Assembly: GCA_030248225.1 (NCBI GenBank) | Contig: JASANE010005003.1 | Location: 33,139-97,138, forward strand | DNA: 64,000 bases | Direction of reading: 5' to 3' | DNA from: Trileptium ribeirensis | Lineage: Eukaryota > Nematoda > Enoplea > Enoplida > Thoracostomopsidae | Shown here: positions 10,952-23,022 of the stretch, in pieces | How positions within the stretch are numbered: the first letter of the stretch is position 1 | How the letters are laid out: each line of letters starts with the position of its first letter | Position numbers and translations under genes: made by a program | Notes under the pieces: generated by a model | Seen by the model: the letters and a program-made list of their open reading frames with translations, nothing else | Told to the model about the DNA's origin: nothing | Database searches by the model: none

Positions 10952-12530
10952 CACACAACACCTGTAACAACAATGGAAAGGATAGTAGCTACTAGTGAGG
11001 AAGTTCCTTTCGGAGATCCCACAGTAGGCGTCGGAACACTTGAGGGGCAACATTTCTATCCAGCAGATCTCACGCTGTCTATCACGCCACAAGGAGGTTC
11101 CGGTGGAATCATCGTACCTGGACCATACACCTCAGGAGATCTACGTTACGCTATTATGCTCACTGCTCAAGACCAATTATTATTTCAATCACGACCAGCT
11201 GAACATATCATGGCGTCGCGAGTACGAGTACCAATGGATTGAAATGTCAACCCAAACCTTGGAGGACTACAAAATAATGCGTCCTTTCAGCGCCCCATCC
11301 GCGGCTGCCGACAGACCTATTCCACCCTATTATTGGGCCTACCGAGAACCGGCCATCATAAACCGACCTTCAGGATCGCCTATGTCTAGCTATTTGTCCG
11401 AGACCTCTGGAGAAGGCACAACCGTAGATGTGAGAGCAGCCGAAGCAGACGATGAACGAACTAGCCAAACCTCATAGGAACCATCTTCCGCCGAGCGGCT
11501 TGGCCAGGCAAGACAGGAAACATCGAGTAGCGGTTCAAGGACACCTAGTACACAACAGGGAACCTATGTCTCACAGGGCAGACGAACGATCACCGAGTCA
11601 AGTAGCGAAGCGCCACCACCCCAGAAAGGAACTGGTCGTCCAGTGATCTAAAGTGCTCTTCCTCGCACACGGACACCACCGGAAGAGCGAAGAAAGGCCC
11701 CTGTCGGACGGACCACTCAATGAAAGCAAGCCAGAACGGCACAAGGAAGCTCAACTATCCAGTTTGTTACTACAAACAGCCCGGAACGTCCACGGTGACA
11801 ATTACTGAGTTGATACGTACAACTGCCACAACTACATTTTTTGGAATAATGCGACCCAGTACCGCTCATGCGACCGTCCCGACTAGACATATCTTACATC
11901 GATAGGCCAGAGATTGGGTCTTTAGGCCACGCGGTACGGCATCGGACGAGGAAGTAGGAGAAGCCCTCCGCGGCGGCAGACGTGTGACCTTCCAATAGCC
12001 AGGAGTAACTACCAACGAAGCCGCCGGAACGTCCACCAGATTAGCTTCTACTACGCGCACACAATCCATTAGTGTCACCGCCTCGATGACCAGTGCCGCG
12101 ATGTCGACTCCACGGCAAACCCTGTTAGAAGAACGCACCCCGGGCGGAATTGTCCCGCCGCCCATATTCCCACGATATCCTTCTAGCCAGGAACTACGCC
12201 CCGCAGCCTGGAGACAACAAACAACCGGCCCACAACCTTATGAGGAGTCTGACTCGGATGATCCCGACTTACGAGTGGACTAATGCAATTCCTATTAGCA
12301 CGTACTACCAAACCAAAATCCCAAAGAAAACTCAAGGGGGGTGAAGAGGGTAAAATAAGACACAACATTAGCGGTGAACAAAAGCATCCTTACACATGGA
12401 CTCATTACGTACATCGCCATTATAGATGCGACGGAGCTACAGTGCGAACGATATTAGCGCCGTGTTGATCCCAAAGGGCATGCGGCACGCACCGGCGGAA
12501 GACGACGGGCACACATATCACAAAATGCCC
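10952..12530 (+). pseudogene. degenerate Ser/Thr/Pro/Gln-rich region linking pol to the NADAR module
   Basis: The integrase frame continues in phase past TAA 10949 to 11242. A shift then gives 11240-11640, rich in Ser, Thr, Pro and Gly with one TAG at 11475. Further broken pieces reach 12344 (for example 12086-12283, Pro- and Asp-rich). The composition suggests a disordered N-terminal part of a third polyprotein. No domain is seen. Base composition is more GC-rich than the DNA beyond 15.1 kb, which fits formerly coding sequence. Confidence 0.4.
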
Positions 12531-12533
12531 TAA

Positions 12534-13665
12534 TGCTTTGTGGACCAGCTGGAGCGGCGAAAACTGTTCGCGGTCAAGGGCACACGGTGGAGCCGACTGT
12601 CCAGCGAATACCCCATGGCAGACCGATTCGAACATGACGGAAGACGCCTATCCAGTGCCGCCGAGCATTATCAATTCGGCGTCTTGGCGCTAATCGGCCG
12701 CGAAGAGGAGGCCAAAGAACTGGGCGAAATGAACACTTGCCCAACCGAGCTACAACTCTGCAGCATAGCCAAACAACGCCAACTACCCATCAGCGTCAGA
12801 CGGTGGCACATGTCGTACCGACCCCACCTAATGCGGCCAATCGTCTTGGCAAAATTCAACATCGACGAACACGCCGAGGAACTGGAGAAAACCGGCTGCC
12901 GGCAACTCCTGAGTGACTCAATGAACAAATTTGGAGCATCGGCACCATCCAGGCCCAGTCTTGCTACCACCGGGTCGCGTGCCATAACGTGACGGGTCGA
13001 TTGCTCAAAGAAATTCGCGCATTTAATCGAGATGGTTTCGTACGATGGCCCCGGGTGATCATCGTCGGCAACGAACAAGCCTTGCCATTCCTTGACGTGG
13101 CATACCAACATAATTGGCTCGTCTTCGCCTACCCGACGTTAAATATGGTCGAATTGCAACAATGGTGACGCTGCAAACGGATTGTATTTTTGTCCTGGGC
13201 GGCTATGAAGACGTGTGGTTGGCGACTCGGAAGGCATTCTCGCCGGGCGCCTTACTTTAAGCGCCTCAAGCGCCACCGGGGAGTGTTGGATTGGGAAGAC
13301 GCAGCCATTTCCATGGCATCGCCAACCCATCAATGGGACGCCGACAATTATACGGGTGGCGCCTGGGGGCGTCAGTTTCGCACCAGGAAAACGAAACTCA
13401 CCATCGAACATGAGGCCCTCCGTAGCGTAATAATGCTACGATGGCCTGCGTCACTAATGGGTACCGAACCTGGCACGTGGTCGGACCGTTCGACCAGGGG
13501 GAAGACCGACGACGTTGGAATCAACCCGTTGTTTCACTCCAAATTGGTCGCTTGGATTGAACAACATGTCCAGAGCGCCGAAATCATCGGGCGACTTATG
13601 GAACGACCGCCACCAAGAGAAGAATACTACGTAAATCTGATACTGAGTTATAAGTCGTGAAAGAT
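12534..13665 (+). pseudogene. NADAR-like domain joined to SGNH-like domain, copy 1 (frameshifted)
   Basis: The first frame (12534-12992) has NADAR-family features: an N-terminal strand with AVKGTRWSRLSSEYP, the SAAEHYQF helix carrying the family Glu, and LMRPIVLAKFNIDEH, then LEKTGCRQLLSDSMNKFGAS. The last block has lost the Glu and Trp of the usual LxExSxDxxWG. After a shift near 12950 the frame reads RVACHNVTGRLLKEIRAF, the conserved xHN-GRLL ending. It then reads WPRVIIVGNEQALPFLDVA, comparable to SGNH block I, and after another shift CIFVLGGYEDVW, comparable to block III. The frame at 13190-13660 supplies the rest, with an FHSKLVAWIEQHV end. NADAR proteins act on ADP-ribose-linked substrates. 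Three frameshifts imply a pseudogene. NADAR assignment is fairly firm; SGNH is tentative. Confidence 0.65.
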
Positions 13666-13877
13666 AGTAAAATTTTCTCGGACTATTGGGGAGGGGAAGA
13701 AACTTTAGGGTGCCCAACAGATAACAGGAACAACAAATTTTTGCCTAGGCAGACTGAAGCCGAAGCAGGCACATTAGGATAGGGGGTATAAAACACCTAA
13801 AGCACACGCGCAAGCGGCGCGGAATGCTTGGTAGCTAAGCGGTTGCAGGCCCGTGTTTATCTAAGTTCTCTTTGCAG
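13666..13877 (+). other. intermodule spacer ending in a splice-acceptor-like site
   Basis: About 210 bp without an open frame between the two NADAR-SGNH modules. It ends in a pyrimidine-rich run and CAG (TTCTCTTTGCAG, 13866-13877) placed directly against the ATG of copy 2 at 13878. Retroviral and errantiviral 3' genes are often made from spliced subgenomic RNA, so a 3' splice site here would let copy 2 be expressed separately. The site is seen; its use is inference. Confidence 0.5.
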
Positions 13878-15129
13878 ATGAGCGACAAAAACAACAACCG
13901 ACGATCTAGCAATGGTGGTGAACCAACCAGCAATAGGTCCGGCGGACGATTATCAGCGGTCGGACCGTTTACCGTGCCAGAGGCAGTTTGTTACCAGTTG
14001 CCTACGATACCGTTTTACCAAGTGGACTTGGCGAAACCATATGCCGCATTCTTTTCACACGGCACCAATTGGCCATAGTCATCCAACATTCACATAGCTC
14101 CAGCTCCGTTCAACAACGACGGCATCATCGTCGTCACCGCCGAGAAACGCTATCAAATGCAAGTGTTCTCGTTCCTGGAGCAGACCGATGCCGCTCGTGA
14201 AATACTCCAAATGACAGGTACGCCACTGCAGGTTAAAGTTAGGTCATGGGGGCTAAAAGATGAGCTCATAGACTACGTCACCAAAGCCCGCCTTAAGCCC
14301 TTGTTAGAGCATATAATGCGACCAATATTGCTCAACAAGTTTGCTATGCCGGAATACGCACACATTCTTCGGTTCACCGAAGACCGCCAACTTCTTGAAG
14401 TCTCTACAGACGCTTTTTGGGGTGTCGGACGCTCCAATCAGCAACTGCAAGGCAATGAGGCACCAGGACGCTGCCACAACGTTATGGGCCGTTTGTTGGA
14501 AGAGGTGTGTGAATATCGCACCACAGGACATGTATGATGGCAGCATGTAGCCATCCTTGGAGATGCTTTGGCGCTGCCCCTGTTAGAAACGGCAGGCGAT
14601 AACAAATGGCTGGCCAACGGGTGGCCTGGTTCTTCGATGGTCCGACTCATCCAGGTTGCCAATGACGTACTAACGCCTCAGCTCAAGTGCATAATTCTGT
14701 TGGGCGGCTATTACTACATCTATAGAAAGGCTCCGCTGGAGCACCAACCCGAACGCTGCATTCAAGAAAGTTAAGCGCCAATTGAGAGTGTTGTCAAAGC
14801 GGGTAGCGCCGACAACGGCAATCACTATCGCTCCCCCAATACCGCGTTGGGTTGCTACCAACCAGGATGCAGCGTCCTGGACAACTGAACTAAAAAAGAT
14901 AATCGCCAACCATCGGCAGCGCCATGACACCCTCCACAATGTACAAGTCCCAGATTGGCCGGTCACTTTCAATACTGCTGACGCTTGGGAGCGGGACGAA
15001 CCGCATATGGAGTGGCGCGAGCGGCCACAATTCAGTGAACCGATGGTCTCAAATTACTGCCGCCGCAACTTGCGTGAGCAGGTGAGCCATCTAGTGCGCG
15101 ATGCTGAATTGGGACGCCTTGCACCGTAA
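13878..15129 (+). pseudogene. NADAR-like domain joined to SGNH-like domain, copy 2 (nearly intact)
   Basis: From ATG 13878 one frame runs to about 14750 with only TAG 14076 and TGA 14535, then shifts once to reach TAA 15127. After about 40 polar residues comes a NADAR-like domain: VTAEKRYQM (family Glu), MRPILLNKFAMPEYAHIL, the signature LLEVSTDAFWGVG and CHNVMGRLLEEV. It continues into VAILGDALALPLLETA, GWPGSSMVRLIQ and CIILLGGYYY, matching SGNH blocks I to III. Block I has Ala where the nucleophilic Ser of GDS should be, so this domain may not be catalytic. The key NADAR residues look intact. Known NADAR enzymes remove ADP-ribose from nucleic acid bases or metabolise ADP-ribose derivatives. 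The rest ends with a basic helical tail (15060-15129). Confidence 0.7.
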
Positions 15130-16340
15130 AAGCGAGCACAAAGCGCACCGTTAGCAGCTAGCGTTAGCGAAAAAACAGGGCGAAAATTTCACGACTTTCT
15201 GAAAGAAATACCTATAGGAAGGAGAACCAACATAAGACATCCAACTAGTTAAAACAAGCAACCGCGAAGTACGTCAAGAACGTCGACTTAAGACACCATT
15301 CGCAAGTATTCTATGCATCTGAATAAGATAGAAATAATGGCGACATAATCTCAATATACCAACCCTATTAAGGAAAAGCGACAATTTGTAAGGAAGTCCT
15401 CTAGTAATTGAGCACACCGCTAGTAATAATCACTCCTTTCCAACGATCCCAAAATAAAACTAATAGGCATAGCAATTCCGAAACCAGCCTATAAAATTTA
15501 TTCCAGGAGAATTTTCTAAGGGAACCCCTGGGTCGAGACAAACCGGCAGCCGGGTCCTTTTCCTGGGGTACACCAAACAAAAAATTCACTTGGAGGTACG
15601 CGCTAAACTGTATATCTATATATCTATTGTTTGTTGCTATTATTGCTATTATGAGGTGTCAAAATAGGGAGCAAAGAGATAATTCAAGGGAATAACAAAT
15701 TCTCAGAACCAAGAAAACGAAATTTAACAAACTCAAAATACTAAAAATAAGGGAAAACTTCTAAAGGTACCGAATAATAAGGGGGATTACGTTTTTGGCA
15801 ACACAAATCCATAAAGAATTGTCGTCCTTCTATCCGTTTCTCGGGAATTTAAATTTTAATTCTTTGGGAATTTTTCATATCTTCGGAAAATTTTAAGAGT
15901 TGATTACAAAGGCTGTACATCATATCGGACAAAAAGGAGCTAATTTTTACACATATTTTACATTTTCTTATACATATGTCCCCAAAATTGATTTCTACCA
16001 TAAGTAAGGAGTTTAATAAACCCAAAAAAATTTAAGAGATGTAACAGCAAGGGATTTTCTGGGGATTTTCTTCAAATACCTAAATCAAGTAAATATCCAG
16101 AATCAGGGTTATAATGGGCAAATTCAACATGGTGGGCGACCGGATACTGATACGGGAAGTTGATTGCGCCGTTCTGTGTGCTGTACCCGAATTTTGAAAT
16201 GTGTGGTTCTACATATGTGTAAACCATTATATTTGTGTGTATGCTCATTTGCAGCTTTTATGTATAATCATTCTAGGATTTTAAATATTCAAAATTGGAA
16301 AAATGGGAGCCGGGTCAAGAAAATTAAGGGGACCCAGATT
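15130..16340. other. AT-rich non-coding 3' region of the element, U3-like
   Basis: No coding frame is supported. A-rich purine runs that could serve as a polypurine tract occur near 15169, 15767 and 16024. A possible LTR start TGTAACA lies at about 16040. The matching 5' LTR is outside the window, so the boundaries cannot be fixed. Confidence 0.35.
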
Positions 16341-16735
16341 TCTGACGGGGTTTGCACTGGAAGTATAAAAGGAAGGGGCCCGGCACAGCATCGGAGCCAG
16401 TCTTGAACGAGTTTTCTAAAATTGACGACGTTTTATTTTGGGCGGTTGTCGCCGTTTTCTGCACTGCAGTTTTTGCTTGTAGAGTTTCGTTTCTTTGTTT
16501 AACTACCAAAGTTTGCGCTTTCTGGGAGCAGCTCTCGTGTGTAGACGCAGCGTAGAGTCCCTCCTGGTGTACTTTTCTTTGCCGAAATTTGCTAGCACGA
16601 GCTGCCCTTGCGGGTGCTGGCGCGTCCGGTGGATGCTCCGCGCATCGGTAAGTGCAGCCCCCAACAAAACTGAGAAATAACGCGTTTTAACAGATCACAA
16701 AGTTTTTAGCTCTCGACTGGTTCCCCGCTCGTCGG
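16340..16735 (+). promoter_or_regulatory. LTR-like TATA/initiator promoter, + strand
   Basis: TATAAAAGG at 16364 is followed 35 bp later by an arthropod-type initiator, CCAGTC at 16397-16402. Downstream are a GC-richer transcribed leader, a donor-like CGGTAAGTG near 16645, and the motif TCTCGACTGGTTCCC at about 16711. The same arrangement, with the same 35-bp TATA-to-initiator spacing, occurs on the minus strand at 20.94-21.29 kb, so it is a repeated element and not a unique gene promoter. It may be the 3' LTR of the element that fills 1-16 kb. LTR ends were not found. Confidence 0.5.
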
Positions 16736-19700
16736 GTTTTTATTTTTTTATTTATATTATTATTTTATTATATTTTTATGTTCTAGACGCGGTGGGCGAA
16801 ATTTTACTGCTTAGTGATGTGAATGGACGTTGGAAAAACAAAGACACACGGGGGGTAAGGCGTTAATTGAATCGCGAAGACCTGGACGCAACTGCTAGCT
16901 CAGGCATTCAGACAAGTGTAAGTAGGATTTGTTCGCGAGGCTACCGATAAATCTAGAGCGTTATTCCCTGAGGTTTTATTTGTTCCGTAGCAGATCATTC
17001 GTCTTAACATCAGTTTCCACGCCGTGTAGACTGGACAGGGAACTTCATTGATTTTAAATTGAACAGTTTAGGGCCTCCCCGGTTCGAGTGAGCATGTTAG
17101 CACACTACGGAACCTCGCACCGCCCTATTTTCCTTTAAACCGTGCTCGACTTTTGCATTGGAGATTATCGTACACGCTTTCAAGTTTGTAAAACATTTCG
17201 CCTTGTATCGTATGTCAGTGAGCTGTGAGTGGCTCCAGGTCATCCGAGAGTACAGAGTGTCAATTAGGGTACGGAGAAGTACAGCAATTAAAACGGACAT
17301 GGTCATTTGCAGCCCAGGACGCAGTAGTATTCTAAATAAAACTACAAAGTAGGGACTCCTGACGGAACCGCCAAAATTTGAGTGAATGCCTTGAGTTGTT
17401 TTTCAACTAAGTAAGGCCCAACGCCCATGAAATTCACGCAAGTTACACATCTTGTCGACACGGTTGAAGATTTTGTCAATTTTTAACAATTAATAACCAT
17501 CGTCGGGTGGATCCGGACATTCCGATAGGAGTGACGTATCTTAACCCCTCGTGTGTTATGTCGACACATTTCTGTTAAGCTTTAGCGAAGTTAAAATGCT
17601 CCTCCGAGCGTAAAGTCTATAGCTCGAGGCTCTCAATCCAAAACGGTTTAGTCAAGCAACGTGATAGCAGTCATTTTAGGTCAGAGGTGCTGCCAGTGAT
17701 CACGGACCCTGATGCGAAATGAAAATGCCTTGAGGGGCGCCATGCTAAAAATGCAGAGTAAACTGCAGTCTGCTGTGACGTATCAATCTAGTCTAAGTTC
17801 AAACAAAGTTACTCGAGACCGCACCCCATAGTCGAGCTAGTGCCCTGAGGAGTTCAACTAACAAAAGTGCCCTCCCAATCTAAGCAAAATTATCGGACGC
17901 GGACTTCCACACATGGTAGACGTGGTAGAATCCTCGTTGGAGCAATCTATTTTTATGTCAAGAACATAAGTTTGAAATGATAGGAAGGTAGGCAACGTCG
18001 GCCTGAACCCACGAGACGCACCTATTACTTTCCGCTTGCATACGGCTATCCGCTCTCCAGTTTGGCCCGGTATAATCCGTTTTTTATCGCGCTAGGAGTC
18101 TCAATGTTCAAAATAAGCTGACAGTTCGCATGTGACCCCAGACGTGGCGAAGCGAACTTAGCATGTAAATATGGAGAACGAGAGAACGCTTGGACACCGA
18201 TAAACTCACATGTTTATAGCAGGCCTAGTGGAAAATTTGTGACGAGACATGTTTTGCACCCGTAAAGTGGGGTAAAATTTATAAAGTTCACATCACAAGT
18301 AGCCTTGTTATGGGTACACTGCGAGGTACCCACGTTCGTAATTCTGTATAAATGTTATACCTACGTCTTTGAATACATAACTTTGCTTTTCGCTAATAAA
18401 GTGTTAGACTGTTAAGTGCATCTTTGGGCGATACGTTTTAACCAATACCCGTCGATAAAAAGGTCACAAACCAAAGGCCGATTATTATTTTTCAAGTACC
18501 AGGTTTTGCCAACAACACTATTCTCGAGGAACTAAATAATCTTACTAGGAAGTCAGTTAGGTGCCATTTAAGCAGCAACCGGCACAACTTGCATCTGATT
18601 TAGTGCTGGGTCCCGTAGGCAGGTTTCGGTCCTCTGTTTCCACTAAATTATTTAGACCAGGTAAATGCTCTGGGATCAGTACCCAGGTGTTCCCTAGAGA
18701 TCATTTTAACGGGAAGGTTCCCTCCAGGCTAATCAAAGATACCGTCGAACCCGCGTTCATGCATTCAGGTTCAAGGTGTGGGAACCCCAATTATTAAGGA
18801 TAGTGAGTAGAATGAGGGCAAGGCAGGTCAGCCTTAGTACCTGTGAGCAGGCTTAGGGGTTAACCCTCCCTCAGGGGACCTTCATACTACTAGATACGTG
18901 GGCCAGTAATGGGGGCCAGGCCGAAAACCCTGGTAAACCCGCCGGCAACTCGTTAAGCTAAGCGATTCCCTTAGGTCAGCTAACAGTTCACCGGGGCGTC
19001 GTGAAAGCCGGGGTTGTCCGGGCACCACAATGCAATATAATGTGGTGCAGCTGGGATTCCTTAGGGCCTGAACTGGTCCTAGTACAAAGTACCGGCTCTG
19101 CGTTACATAAAATTTTAAAATATTACAAAATATTGCATTAGAACAGGACAGAAAACGGAGAGAAGAAGGTTGTTTCGAAGCAAGAGCTTCGAGACCGACT
19201 AAGTATAAAAGTAGTAAGACGACGGCAGCCTGAAGTCTATCGGTGCAAATTTTCAGCAGAATGGTCGGGTAGTCCGACCTGCATTTTAGCACGAGTACGC
19301 TACTGTTTGCTTTACGTGCTGCTTTCGAATTAATGCTCAGACGTTGCTATGCGTATGTCTGAGCTTGCTATCGTAGGTCGTTTTGTTTAGCAGCTCCAGA
19401 TATGAAGCAGGGGAACCCATCTTGATCACACGACCCTGGTCCTTTCGGCTTCCTAGAATTTTCCCAGTTCTGGGTGTGTTAAAACCGGTGCGCCGTGATT
19501 ACCAACGTTTCACCGCGCTCATCGGAAATCAACTCACTAACGGAAAGGCACAGTCAAATAGGCTTGGCTCCTATATTTGTGTGTCAGAAAACCTTTGCTT
19601 TTTGTTTTCGTGTACACAAAATTGGCTAATGGTTATTGACGTTATTATCGTTATTGGCCAATGGTACGCCGCTCACTGCCAGTTGTCGAGATCAACATGT

Positions 19701-20935
19701 TCTTTGATCTCTAAACGAGGTTAGCTGTTGGAGGGTCTGAAAGCGGTAGGTATATTTTAAAAATAAGATAAAATGCAGCGACTTCGGCAAACCAACCAAC
19801 TGGCTTCCCCTAACTGAATCAATGTGCTCCGATCATGGTATAGTATAATAAAAAATTTCTTCTCGTAATATCTGAAGTTCTTTGTTTTTATCTCAATTTG
19901 GTACGTTATGTGCTTACAGATTTCCCTTGGAATGAAAGTTTGAGGTTGCTATTATACAAGTATTGTATAGTATATGCAGTGGCCATTACTAGTCACGCAA
20001 ACACTACATTTGGCTCAAAACCAAACATAATGTTTTATATGCATTAATGGTGTTCCTTAGCATCTTCGTCTGAAAGGGCATATTCAGATTTCAAAACATA
20101 AAGTAGCTTGCTGCATATGAATGAATTTATCATGAAAATGGCACCAATTTCTGTTTTCAACGTCCTAATATTGGCATATCTCTATGTTGGTCAATATATG
20201 TTTATTTGTATAAAAGTTGTGTATTTTTAACGAAGAAGAGAAATTGCACCTAAATATAATTTCTTCAATATATAGGCCCGCAGTAAATTGTATGACTCAA
20301 CCATTGTGTTCCTTAGCAAACAATTTTCGCACGCAGAAGAAACCCGGCACTGTGGGTGTTGAGCGCCTACAGTGATCCAAAACAGTCGAATTTTTAATTC
20401 TCGTAGAAATGACTGCGTCCTTTCTCTTTACCTATCCGGTCTGAAATTCATCCATACTCAGCCAAAGTTTTCATTACTACTGAAGCCAGCCGCTCGTCAT
20501 TGTCGCTTGGAGGAAACCCCGAACTCCCATCGACCGAAACTGCGCCGAAGATTCGTTCATTTGTCTAGGATATTTTGGAGAACGTTGAAAGGGTGAAGAA
20601 GGCGATCAGTGCCCTTATGGCGTGCTAGGTCAGCTCGCCTGGCGCCACAGAGGCCTTCCGTTTTCTGATAAGAATTTTCAGGGCTCCCGGTTACCGATGT
20701 TGCACGACTTGGGGGCACCCGTTTTTTGAGAATTTTGCACGGGACCTTTGGTAGAAAAATTTCCTGTGGTTTCTGTGATGCTATAAGGCTGTGACGGCGG
20801 TAGCCGCGACTGCCGTCAGATTTGCCCTATTCTCCCGGTGCTCTCCAACCTTTATCAATGAAACCCTTACATCAAATTTTGTAAAAAAGCATTGACATCC
20901 ATCGGACCTATAAAAAAGACAAGAAAATGGCCCGA
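16736..20935. other. unassigned sequence, no supported gene
   Basis: About 4.2 kb with only short chance frames, the longest 136 codons on the minus strand at 18882-19292, with no recognisable motif or splice logic. A GC-richer block at about 18560-19500 contrasts with its AT-rich surroundings, but I could not match it to rRNA or a known element. A hairpin with a 9/10-bp stem (TGACGGCGGT...ACTGCCGTCA) lies just beyond the listed bounds of this featureless stretch, at about 20791-20817. Confidence 0.4.
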
Positions 20936-20939
20936 TACG

Positions 20940-21300
20940 CAGGGAACCAGTCGAGAGTAGGGGCGATATCGTTTTATTGAATAATTTTACAAATTTGGTA
21001 TTTTTGTCGGGGCCCGGCCTTTACGAGCGCGCGGAGAATCCTTCCGACGCTCCGGCGTCCGCAAAGGCTGACCTTGCGTGTTCAAAAGAAACTGAAAGCA
21101 CAGGTGATGCTGTTCGCAGTTGAGGTACAGCGAGGAATCACCCTGGAGAAGCCGAAAATAGAAAACCTAAAATAAAAAACAAGCCATCATACGAAAGTGA
21201 AAAAATAATTAAATGGCGACAACCGCCAAACAAGCTAAAGCAAGTCTCGACTGGTCCTGATGCGATTTCGGGTGGTATCCTTTTATACCCTAATCTAACC
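20940..21300 (-). promoter_or_regulatory. LTR-like TATA/initiator promoter with poly(A) signal, minus strand
   Basis: Read on the minus strand: TATAAAAGG (plus 21279-21287), initiator ACCAGTCGAGA 35 bp on (plus 21249-21254 for the core), a GC-rich leader containing GGCGGTTGTCGCC as in the 16.4-kb copy, AATAAAA (plus 20972-20978), and then TCTCGACTGGTTCCC (plus 20942-20956). The shared order and motifs show that it and the 16.34-16.73 kb region are diverged copies in opposite orientation. The poly(A) signal downstream of a TATA promoter is what a U3-R-U5 unit looks like. Confidence 0.5.
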
Positions 21301-22860
21301 TCTCTCTTTGTCTACTGTCCCGAGAGTCCTAAAAGAATTTTCATATTTAAACTTGGCATCAGTATCCTTAAATAAGCATAAGCAACAAAGTATATATATA
21401 TAATTATATATATACAAAAATGTGCACGTATATACGCACACAAATACATTGACATTGATAAACCCCTAAGTTGTCGTGTAAGAACTTTCTCAAAATGACA
21501 CCAAACAAGCGCCCTTGGCGGCAAGCGGCACATAAGAAAAGGGCGTCGTGGCAACAAAAGAATCGGAGTGGGCATTAACTGGGCAGTGGCTGAAACGTGC
21601 CAAGAAAGCACGTAAACAAACTAAACCACGAGCTGGTCGGCGCGTGGTTTTCAAAAGAAGAAAATATACGGGTGCTCAGGGCACTAGCACTTCCTTAGCA
21701 TTTTAGGGTGTTTTATGTGATTGCAGATGAACGGAGAGGAGTATCGAGAGGAGGAGTAATCGGGGGCGGGATCATGTCCATGCCCTGGCTAATCGCCTAC
21801 TGGACAAAAATAGAAATTTAACGTAAACCAAATAGATGGACTGCTAGAGGCCGCTTTATGAGCAAAAGAATGAGAATTTTGCTTTCCCGCGAGGGTTATC
21901 GGGATTCCGGACGAGCCGGTAAGGGTTGAGGGCCCCAGTTTAGGGTACATTGAGCGTGAGATCTCATGGGGGTGTACGGTTCCAAAAATGAGCGACGTTT
22001 GGTTGCATTAGTTGTCGTTTTGTAGTTAGAAAAACGGGTGTTTAAACGCTTAGTCAGGAGACCCTAAGTACTTACTGGTGAGGGATAGGTAGACCCGAAG
22101 GTGCGTTTTAGCAATCTTAGACATCCCTAATGGCAATTCGGTAAAGCCCGAGTGTCCTAATTATAAAATAAATTTAGGAATTGCGAATTTAAGTTAGGCC
22201 GTTAAAATTAGGTTCCTGGTTAGGTGTTCCCAGTTTCTTGTTCCATATTTTGGTTCTTACTCCATTAAACTTCACCATGATGTAAATACAACAAATTATT
22301 TTAACTCCTGCGTATCAGGGCAGGTCCTTCCATAGGTCTGACTACTTCAAATCGTGACCCTAATCGAATAGGGCTCTAAGTTATCAATTTCTGCATATTA
22401 CCTGATATGTCCTGACACACAGTGAAACAAGCACTGCAAATTGTAGGCGTGCGCACCGGAATCAGGCTAAGGGTACGAAATCAAAGTATTAACCCCATGA
22501 GCATGAGTGTTGAGAGTTCTGGCTATTGTCCCCGGCCAGTCCGAGTGCGCACCCGTTCCTTCTATAGTTAAATTACAATTACCACTTATAACATGGTACC
22601 GTTACACATTCCCGTTATTATGGGATCGACCGGATGCCACTGAGTTTATTAACGTTTCGAATGTAGTGCGAAAATAGCCCCGATCACCACGGTCCCGTGG
22701 AGCGTGATCCTCTCAACACATTACAGTAACAATACATTTTTATGACAACAATGCATTATATATATTAAACAATGTCAGGTTCACGCCCCGTCTGCATGCG
22801 GTCGTCCGTAAGGTTAAAATTTGTCCTCTTCCTGGTAGTATTCTGAATGAAGTTAAAATT
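21301..22860. other. unassigned AT-rich sequence
   Basis: It contains a short TA-rich run near 21389-21415. An acceptor-like TTGCAG stands before ATG at about 21727, but the following frame closes after ten codons. Nothing else is supported. Confidence 0.3.
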
Positions 22861-23022
22861 TCCTAAAAAGAGATGTTAACTAATAATATATCTCTGCGCA
22901 AATAAAAGAGACTCAGAGGGTCCAATTTGAAACAAAGAAATGGCCACTGAGCAAACAGTAGCCGCACTCGCTCTGTTACACACAGACTCTGTGCTAGAAG
23001 TGGGTACGTGTATGCTGGGAAC

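Noticed and set aside
18560..19500. GC-richer block as possible rRNA or coding gene (136-codon minus frame)
   Set aside because: No rRNA core sequence is recognised, the frame has no domain, and opposite-strand frames are just as open.
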